Source: Coriobacteriales bacterium (lineage in GTDB: Bacteria > Actinomycetota > Coriobacteriia > Coriobacteriales > UBA8131). From it: DNA of 7,571 bases. The notes under the pieces were generated by a model. It made no database searches. It saw only the letters and a program-made list of their open reading frames with translations, and was not told where the DNA came from. The position numbers and the translations under genes are program-made. The DNA lies in NCBI GenBank assembly GCA_031282085.1, contig JAITEK010000157.1, forward strand, positions 1 to 7,571, written 5' to 3'. Below, in pieces: positions 1 to 4,709 of this stretch (the stretch's first letter is position 1; each line of letters starts with the position of its first letter).

Positions 1-116
1 GCGAGGCCAAGAAGGTCATGCGGCTCATCGACCGCCTTGAGGAGCTTGAGGATCTACAGAACGTCTACCACACGATGGATATAACCGACGAGATCGCCGC
101 AGCCCTCGACGAGTGA
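1..116 (+). CDS. yebC: YebC/PmpR family regulator, C-terminal end (partial)
   Basis: Only the last 37 codons are present, read from base 3 to a TGA at 114-116. The translated tail contains the blocks RLIDRLEELEDLQNVY and MDITDEIAAALDE. These match the C-terminal signature of YebC/PmpR proteins, where an acidic 'L..LED..DVQNVY.N.DI.DE' helix-strand closes domain 3. Family members bind DNA as transcriptional regulators, and recent work also assigns some of them a role in relieving ribosome stalling on proline-rich stretches. The second role is of interest here because several downstream proteins are proline-rich, but that link is only an inference. The next gene starts 41 bases downstream. The start and the DNA-binding domains lie outside the window. 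Confidence 0.88.
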   Translation, partial: EAKKVMRLIDRLEELEDLQNVYHTMDITDEIAAALDE

Positions 117-157
117 GGACGTGGCCACAGGTCGGTTGAGGATTACCGGAGGTTCGT

Positions 158-1486
158 ATGCGCCTTGTCACTGCACGGGTAACAGAAGCCTTTGACACAC
201 ACCATGGCGCCCAGCGCCTCACCGTCGAATACCCGTCCATCATCCCGGACAGCAGCGGGCCTACCGAGTCCCAACCCCAGCCTGCCATCCCAGACAGCAG
301 TAAGGCCACCGAACCCCCACAACCGTCCGTCATCCCACAACCGTCCGTCATTCCGGGCTTGTCCCGGAATCTAACGGAGGACATGCGCGCCGAGCAGGAC
401 GTCGCACAAAAACCTGGTGAGCCCGCCCCTGCCCCCCCCGCCCCCCAACGCCGCCGCGCCCTGCGATACGCGGCTTTGGTCCCAGAGTGTGAGGTGGGTG
501 ACGAGGTCCTGCTCAACACAACGGCGGTCGACCTGGAATTGGGTACCGGTGGCGTGTGTTTTGTGGTCGCGAACCTCACAGCCCTCAACCGCTCAACCGC
601 CAACGCAACAGCGGCCTTTGACGATGGCGCTGGCGGCCTTGAGGCCGGCCACATCATGAAGCTACGCTACACCCCCTTTCAGCACGAGGTACTCTCCATA
701 GAGGAGCCCGCCTCGCCGCACCATGAGGCCCTGGCGCAGGCGGATTCGCTCAGAGGCGTCCCCGTGGTCTGCTGTGAGCTGCACAGCCAGGTCCCTCTGG
801 TGGCGACGGCGGTAAAGCAGACAAGGCCCGAGGCGCGCGTCGTCTATTGCATGACCGACGAGGCCGCGTTGCTCGCCCCGCTCTCGGATCTGCTGGCGCA
901 GACGCGACAGGTGGGCCTCATCGACGCCTGCGTGACCTGTGGGCAGGCGCTCGGCGGCGACGCGGAGGCGGTCAATCTGTATTCAGGCCTGCTCGCGGCG
1001 CGCGTGGTCTATAAGGCCGATGTGATTATCTGTGCGCAGGGGCCGGGCATCGTCGGCACCGCGACGCGTTTTGGCCACGGCGGCCTTGCCCAGGCCCAGG
1101 CCCTCAATGCGGCCGCTGCCCTTGACGGCGTGCCGATAGCCCCGCTGCGCCTGTCGTTTGCCGACGAGCGCACGCGCCATCAGGGTGTGAGCCACCATAC
1201 GCTTACCACCCTGGGTCGCGCCTGCCTTACCCAGGCCATCATCCCTCTGCCGAGCGACCTGCCTGCTGAGCAGTTGGCGCAGGTTGAGCGGCAGCTTGAG
1301 GAAGCGGGTATCCTTGAACGCCACGGGCTCGTACATGTCCCCATCGAACAGAAGACCACCGACCTGCGCGGCGTGCACGTCACCACGATGGGGCGCACGC
1401 GCGACGGCGACCCCGCGTTCTTCTCCGCTGCCTTCGCCGCCGGGCTGTTTGCCGCCCGTATGCTTGTCGAACGGTCCGACGCGTGA
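158..1486 (+). CDS. DUF3866 family protein with a repeat-bearing N-terminal insert
   Basis: The 442-residue product matches my recollection of the DUF3866 family, which has no established biochemical function. The supporting blocks are VVCCELHSQVPLVA (203-216), YCMTDEAALLAPLSDL (230-245), DACVTCGQALGGDAEAVN (256-273), GPGIVGTATRFGHGGLAQ (295-312) and LSFADERTRHQGVSHHTL (332-349). The conserved His, Asp and Cys positions in Gly-rich loops look enzymatic, but no known catalytic signature could be named. No signal peptide or membrane helix is seen, so it is probably cytoplasmic. The ATG at 158 has a GGAGGT ribosome site at 148-153, four bases upstream. Residues about 27-100 are low-complexity Pro/Ser/Gln/Ala with internal repeats. 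They look like an insert, because family-like sequence seems to stop near EYP (24-26) and resume near RRRALRYA (98-105). The stop is three bases before the first possible start of the recombinase gene, so the two are probably translated from one message. Confidence 0.85.
   Translation: MRLVTARVTEAFDTHHGAQRLTVEYPSIIPDSSGPTESQPQPAIPDSSKATEPPQPSVIPQPSVIPGLSRNLTEDMRAEQDVAQKPGEPAPAPPAPQRRRALRYAALVPECEVGDEVLLNTTAVDLELGTGGVCFVVANLTALNRSTANATAAFDDGAGGLEAGHIMKLRYTPFQHEVLSIEEPASPHHEALAQADSLRGVPVVCCELHSQVPLVATAVKQTRPEARVVYCMTDEAALLAPLSDLLAQTRQVGLIDACVTCGQALGGDAEAVNLYSGLLAARVVYKADVIICAQGPGIVGTATRFGHGGLAQAQALNAAAALDGVPIAPLRLSFADERTRHQGVSHHTLTTLGRACLTQAIIPLPSDLPAEQLAQVERQLEEAGILERHGLVHVPIEQKTTDLRGVHVTTMGRTRDGDPAFFSAAFAAGLFAARMLVERSDA
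241..351 (+). repeat. In-frame repeats inside the DUF3866 gene
   Basis: Two layers of repetition are visible. The first is a degenerate 45-base period: CATCCCGGACAGCAG at 241 recurs as CATCCCAGACAGCAG at 286. These encode successive 15-residue units, IPDSSGPTESQPQPA (residues 29-43) and IPDSSKATEPPQPSV (44-58). The second is a perfect 18-base tandem duplication, CCCACAACCGTCCGTCAT, at 316-333 and 334-351. All periods are multiples of three, so the frame is kept. The units begin with Ile-Pro at residues 29, 44, 59 and 65. Confidence 0.85.
350..370. repeat. Perfect palindrome resembling a dispersed intergenic repeat, inside a coding region
   Basis: The arms ATTCCGGG (350-357) and CCCGGAAT (363-370) are perfect inverted repeats around a five-base spacer, CTTGT. 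The flanks GTC before and CTA after also fit the general form of short palindromic repeats that are dispersed between genes in many bacteria. Read in frame it gives the peptide VIPGLSRNL at the end of the Ile-Pro repeats. The structure is seen directly. The relation to a dispersed repeat family is inferred from memory and would need a genome count. Confidence 0.6.
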
Positions 1487-1501
1487 AAGGTGAGCGTCTC
1501 C

Positions 1502-2521
1502 ATGCCCCGCCCACGGCCCCGCCCGCTGCCAGTCCCTCCCTCTCTGAAGGCGCTTGACGAGTTCCTGTCGTATCTCGCTGTCGAGAAGGGTGCATCCCCG
1601 CTGACGGTAGAGTCCTACGGGCGCGATCTCAGACGGTACCTCACACGGCTCGACGAGCAGGGCGTCAGCGACGTCAGCGGCATCGACCGCGAACTCATCA
1701 CGGGCTATCTCGCCGAGTTGCAGGGCTTCGGCCCTGCCGCCCCCGCAGCGACCTCCGCGAGTGCCGTCCCCGCCGCGACCTCCGCAACCCCCAACGTCCC
1801 CCCGCCCCCCGCCCCCGCGTCGCTCAAGCGCTTCGTCTCGTCGCTCAAGACCTTCCACCGCTTCTGCGTGCGCGAGGGGCTTGCCACCAGCGACCCCACG
1901 GCCACGCTTAAGCTCCCTCGCGTACCTGCCACGCTCCCGCAGACGCTCAGCATCGAGCAGGTAGCCAGCCTGCTCGACCAGAGCTTCCCACCCACCCCCG
2001 CTGGCGCGCGCGACAAGGCGCTGCTTGAGGTGTTCTACGGCTGTGGTCTGCGGGTCTCCGAGGCCGTCGGCCTCGATCGGACGGCCGTCCTGCTCGACGA
2101 GGGACTCCTGCGGGTAACAGGCAAGGGGAGCAAGGAGCGCGTCGTCCCTCTCGGCGGCACGGCCCTTCGCGCATTGGCGGACTACCTCACAACAGCGCGT
2201 GCGCTTCTCCACCCCAGGCGTGTGAGTGCCCCGCCCGACGGCAGGGCTGTCTTCCTCAACGCGCGCGGGCGGCGCATCACGCGGCAGGGGATATTCGGCA
2301 TCGTTGAGCATTATGGCGCCCAAGTTGATGTTGAGAGGCTGCATCCGCATACCTTACGACACAGCTTTGCCACGCATCTGCTTGAGGGCGGCGCCGACCT
2401 CCGTACGATACAGGAGTTGCTCGGTCACGCCGACATAGCCACCACCCAGATCTACACCCACGTTGACCGAACCCATCTCAAAGAGGAATACCTCTCCTGT
2501 CACCCCCGCGCCCGCCTGTAA
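1502..2521 (+). CDS. xerD: XerC/XerD-type tyrosine recombinase
   Basis: This is a site-specific tyrosine recombinase of the Xer group, which resolves chromosome dimers at dif near the division septum. The N-terminal SAM-like core-binding domain covers residues about 12-140 ([22 protein letters not shown]) and the catalytic domain follows. All expected active-site residues are present, numbered from the ATG at 1502: Arg184 ([13 protein letters not shown]), Lys208 (GKGSKER), His283 and Arg286 (HPHTLRH), His309 (LLGHADI) and nucleophile Tyr318 (IYTHVD). I chose the ATG at 1502 because AAAGGTGAG at 1487-1495 would be a good ribosome site for it. A GTG at 1490 in the same frame, three bases after the preceding stop, is the alternative and lies inside that site. 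The protein has 339 residues against about 300 in most Xer proteins. The excess is an Ala/Pro/Ser/Thr segment at about residues 76-106. XerC versus XerD cannot be told apart from sequence alone, so the symbol is provisional. Confidence 0.88.
   Translation: MPRPRPRPLPVPPSLKALDEFLSYLAVEKGASPLTVESYGRDLRRYLTRLDEQGVSDVSGIDRELITGYLAELQGFGPAAPAATSASAVPAATSATPNVPPPPAPASLKRFVSSLKTFHRFCVREGLATSDPTATLKLPRVPATLPQTLSIEQVASLLDQSFPPTPAGARDKALLEVFYGCGLRVSEAVGLDRTAVLLDEGLLRVTGKGSKERVVPLGGTALRALADYLTTARALLHPRRVSAPPDGRAVFLNARGRRITRQGIFGIVEHYGAQVDVERLHPHTLRHSFATHLLEGGADLRTIQELLGHADIATTQIYTHVDRTHLKEEYLSCHPRARL
1742..1795 (+). repeat. 27-base tandem repeat coding the Ala/Pro insert of the recombinase
   Basis: Two adjacent 27-base units (1742-1768 and 1769-1795) encode PAATSASAV and PAATSATPN. 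Their first 18 bases differ at only two positions, both third codon positions, while the remaining nine bases have diverged. The stretch continues as a proline run (VPPPPAPAS) before the conserved helix [19 protein letters not shown]. The insert sits inside the core-binding domain, probably in a loop between two helices. Confidence 0.75.
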
Positions 2522-2644
2522 CTTCTCGCCCATAGCCCCTATATAGCAGAGCCTCAAAACCCGAGCACAACATAGAGTGGTTTTCCGCTCAGGATTCCCG
2601 CAAAATCCCAAAAAGTAAGCTAAGACTGCTAAATTTTTCCCACC

Positions 2645-2711
2645 AAAAACACCGCCATTTACCAGTAAAAATCTCAAAAATTTTCCAAAAATCATTGCTA
2701 TGTGTCAAAAA
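2645..2711 (+). promoter_or_regulatory. A-tracts upstream of and within the mraZ promoter
   Basis: Runs of five A begin at 2645, 2667, 2676, 2687 and 2707, so neighbouring tracts are close to one or two helical turns apart. The surrounding 2522-2773 region is markedly more AT-rich than the flanking genes. Such an arrangement commonly gives intrinsic DNA bending or an UP-like element that helps RNA polymerase. The tracts are seen directly; the role is inferred. No other gene or RNA was recognised between 2522 and 2773. Confidence 0.45.
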
Positions 2712-2723
2712 GTGGGATACAGT
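2695..2723 (+). promoter_or_regulatory. Candidate sigma-70 promoter of the dcw operon
   Basis: TTGCTA (2695-2700) and TACAGT (2718-2723) each match four of six consensus positions of the -35 and -10 hexamers, and the spacer is 17 bases. Transcription would start near 2730, leaving a leader of about 45 bases before the mraZ start. It lies in the only long intergenic gap of the window and just below the A-tracts, which supports it. The hexamers are only moderate matches. Confidence 0.5.
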
Positions 2724-2726
2724 ACC
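2702..2726 (+). promoter_or_regulatory. Candidate MraZ operator: GTGGG-like boxes every 10 bases
   Basis: GTGTC (2702-2706), GTGGG (2712-2716) and GTACC (2722-2726) are each separated by five bases and lie within the promoter spacer and -10 region. MraZ proteins are known to bind direct repeats with a TGGG or AAAGTG core separated by five bases in front of their own operon. The central box, AAAAAGTGGG, is a close match and the outer two are degenerate. The site would place MraZ on the same DNA as RNA polymerase, consistent with autorepression. Confidence 0.45.
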
Positions 2727-2773
2727 AATACACAAGAGAATCAGGAAGTATTAAACACACTAAGGAGGGCGGC

Positions 2774-3220
2774 ATGAGTATTCTCGGCGGTAGTGCCGCG
2801 CATCCGATGGATGCGAAGGGGCGAGTCTCCCTTCCCGCCAAACATCGCAGGATACTTCCTGATGATCTCGTGATCTTGCCGTCACCTGACAAGGCGTTCC
2901 CTTCGCTTTGGATCTACTCAAACGACGCATACGAGGCGTGGGTTGAGGCGGTTATCGAGAGCAAGGGCGGTTTTCAGGCGAACAGCGCGTCGCATAGCCA
3001 TCTCGCGCGAGTTCTGTACGGGAAGAAGGAAGACATCAGCTGCGACTCGGCGGGGCGGATACTCATCCCGCATGATCTTCGCAGGTACGCGTCTTTGGAG
3101 AAGTCGGTCGTGGTCATCGGCGCGGGCAACCATATCGAGATATGGAACCCCAGCATCCTTGAGCAGAGCGACACCTTCTACACCGAGACGCAGCACGTTG
3201 AGATATTCGACCTTCCCTAA
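2774..3220 (+). CDS. mraZ: MraZ, transcriptional regulator of the dcw cluster
   Basis: The 148-residue product has the two-fold SpoVT/AbrB-like architecture of MraZ, an oligomeric DNA-binding protein that represses its own division operon. Both copies of the DxxxR signature are present: DAKGR (residues 13-17) followed by VSLPAKHR, and DSAGR (91-95) followed by ILIP. The block GNHIEIWNP (118-126), which closes the second half, is also typical. Length is normal for the family (about 140-150). The ATG at 2774 is preceded by AAGGAGGG (2762-2769), the strongest ribosome site in the window; a longer frame open from 2702 lacks such a site and would overlap the promoter. It is the first gene of the operon and is followed after 17 bases by rsmH, the usual order. 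Confidence 0.95.
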   Translation: MSILGGSAAHPMDAKGRVSLPAKHRRILPDDLVILPSPDKAFPSLWIYSNDAYEAWVEAVIESKGGFQANSASHSHLARVLYGKKEDISCDSAGRILIPHDLRRYASLEKSVVVIGAGNHIEIWNPSILEQSDTFYTETQHVEIFDLP

Positions 3221-3237
3221 GGCAGAGGTGGTATCTG

Positions 3238-4218
3238 TTGACAGCAGAATATCGGCATACACCCGTCATGCTCCCTGAATGCAGGGAGGCGTTGGCGCTC
3301 AAGCCAGGCGAGACCTACTGTGATTGCACGCTCGGTGGGGCAGGCCACGCGCTTGAGCTGGCCTGTGACCTTGAGCCAAACGGTACGCTTATCGGTATCG
3401 ACCAGGACTCGGTGGCTCTTGAGGTTGCGACGGAGCGTTTTGACGAGAAGTTCCGTGCGTCGCACACGCCCCGCACGCCGCGTCTCGTCTTGCTCCAGGG
3501 GAACTTTGGCAATCTTGACGAATTGCTCGTTGAGGCCGAGGTCCCCGGCGTAGACGGTTTTTTGTTCGACCTGGGCGTCTCATCGCCTCAGCTCGACTTT
3601 CCCCAGCGGGGCTTCTCCTACGCACGGGAAGCCCCCCTTGATATGCGGATGGATCCGGGTAATCAAACCCTAACCGCAGCAGAGATCCTCAACACCAGAA
3701 ATGAAGCAGATCTCGCCCGGATTCTCCGAGAGTACGGCGAGGAGCGTTGGGCGGCCCGTATCGCGAGCTTCATCGTGAAAGCGCGCGAGCGGCAACCCCT
3801 CACGCAGACAACGGAACTTGTGGAGTTGGTGAAGGCCGCCATACCGGCGTCTGCGCGCAGAGCGGGAGGCAACCCCGCCAAACGGACCTTCCAGGCGCTG
3901 CGTATCGCGGTGAATGGGGAGATGGATGTGCTGCGAAGCGGCCTGGAGGCAGCCCTGCGTTGGCTGAACCCTGCGGGACGTATCGCGGTTATCAGCTATC
4001 ACTCGCTGGAGGATCGCATCGTCAAGGAGACCTTTGCTGAGGCGGCGCGAGGGTGTATCTGTCCGCCGGAGGCGCCGGTGTGCGTCTGCGGGCATGAGCC
4101 GATACTCGAGCGTATAACGAGAAAGCCCCTTCGTGCGAGCGAAGTGGAGATCGAGCGTAACCCGCGTGCCAAAAGCGCGAAGTTGCGTGTGGCGATAAAA
4201 AGGAACCAGGCTGGGTAG
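3238..4218 (+). CDS. rsmH: RsmH (MraW), 16S rRNA cytosine-1402 N4-methyltransferase
   Basis: RsmH transfers a methyl group from S-adenosylmethionine to N4 of C1402 in the 16S rRNA decoding centre. The 326 residues include the family blocks in order: YRHTPVMLPE (5-14), DCTLGGAGHALE (29-40, SAM loop), IGIDQDSVAL (52-61), FLFDLGVSSPQLD (108-120), RGFSYAREAPLDMRMD (124-139), REYGEERWAARIA (164-176), KRTFQALRIAVNGE (215-228), VISYHSLEDRIVK (251-263) and ERNPRAKSAKLRVA (306-319). A four-cysteine segment (Cys273, 275, 282, 284) follows the YHSLEDR block, as in many relatives. Translation most likely starts at TTG 3238: AGAGGTGG at 3224-3231 lies six bases upstream and the conserved YRHTPVM block begins at residue 5, so any later start (Met11) would cut it. 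Confidence 0.96.
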   Translation: MTAEYRHTPVMLPECREALALKPGETYCDCTLGGAGHALELACDLEPNGTLIGIDQDSVALEVATERFDEKFRASHTPRTPRLVLLQGNFGNLDELLVEAEVPGVDGFLFDLGVSSPQLDFPQRGFSYAREAPLDMRMDPGNQTLTAAEILNTRNEADLARILREYGEERWAARIASFIVKARERQPLTQTTELVELVKAAIPASARRAGGNPAKRTFQALRIAVNGEMDVLRSGLEAALRWLNPAGRIAVISYHSLEDRIVKETFAEAARGCICPPEAPVCVCGHEPILERITRKPLRASEVEIERNPRAKSAKLRVAIKRNQAG

Positions 4219-4289
4219 AAGCAAGGCTTTGCTACCTGCCAAAACGAATCAGTGGCGGTGTTAAGCCCCGCCGGAAACGAAGTAGGACT

Positions 4290-4703
4290 ATGGCACAGGC
4301 ACTTGCATATCAGCAACCAGCGCGGCAGCTCCCCGAGCGGGGACGGCCGGGGTATCAGCCCCAGCGTCCTCCTCTCAGGGTCCTGCCGGGCACAGGGACC
4401 GCGGTACAGCCCGCGCTCGCGCCCCTTTGGCGCGCCCTGTTCGTCACGGGAATCGTGATGGTGTTCCTGATAGGCGCTGTCTGGGTCATGCGCGTCAACC
4501 TCTCGGACGCCACGATGAGGCTCACTGCGGCCTCGGAGCAGCTTGCGCGTGAGACAGAGGTTGCGCGCGCGGATGGCGCACACCTGGAGGTGCAGTACGC
4601 CCTCGCCACAAGTCCCACATCCATACAGGAAGCGGCGGCCAGCAGGCTTGGCATGGCTCCCGACCCGCGGGTGGAGTACCTACGAATCCCCGCCGGGGAA
4701 TAG
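4290..4703 (+). CDS. ftsL: FtsL-like small bitopic division protein
   Basis: The 137-residue product sits exactly where ftsL lies in dcw clusters, between rsmH and ftsI, and has the matching topology. It has a Pro/Gln/Arg-rich cytoplasmic N-terminus (1-45), one membrane helix (about 47-68, WRALFVTGIVMVFLIGAVWV), a coiled-coil stretch (about 70-100), and the ending ALATSPTSIQEAAASRLGM (104-122). That ending follows the septum-protein pattern 'L.SP..IE..A...LGM' of FtsL/DivIC. FtsL forms a complex with FtsB/DivIC and FtsQ/DivIB that activates septal peptidoglycan synthesis. Identity rests on position, topology and the C-terminal motif, because FtsL diverges fast. The ribosome site is weak: AGGA lies only two bases from the ATG. 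The stop precedes the ftsI start by six bases. Confidence 0.82.
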   Translation: MAQALAYQQPARQLPERGRPGYQPQRPPLRVLPGTGTAVQPALAPLWRALFVTGIVMVFLIGAVWVMRVNLSDATMRLTAASEQLARETEVARADGAHLEVQYALATSPTSIQEAAASRLGMAPDPRVEYLRIPAGE

Positions 4704-4709
4704 AATCAC

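Noticed and set aside
25..657. Open frame of 210 codons on the - strand over the 5' part of the DUF3866 gene
   Set aside because: Its apparent repeats (GMTDGCGMTDGCG) are only the reverse reading of the in-frame repeats of DUF3866; no independent support was found.
983..2350. Long open frame of 455 codons on the - strand opposite DUF3866 and the recombinase
   Set aside because: It covers two well-supported + strand genes, its translation is Arg/Gly-rich with no recognisable domain, and long antisense frames are common in GC-rich DNA.
1502..2521. Recombinase as the integrase of an integrated element
   Set aside because: The protein has a Xer-type domain layout and sits in a housekeeping operon; no att-like repeats, tRNA target or cargo genes were seen around it.
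2575..2590. Possible terminator hairpin GAGTGG-TTTT-CCGCTC after the recombinase gene
   Set aside because: The stem has six pairs including one wobble, and no T-run follows, so it does not support a terminator call.
2702..2773. Upstream extension of mraZ to a start at 2702
   Set aside because: The extension would overlap the promoter, has no ribosome site, and adds 24 residues not found in MraZ; the ATG at 2774 has AAGGAGGG in front.
4254..4272. Possible attenuator hairpin GGCGG/CCGCC before ftsL
   Set aside because: Only five pairs with a nine-base loop and no T-run; such pairing is expected by chance in GC-rich DNA.
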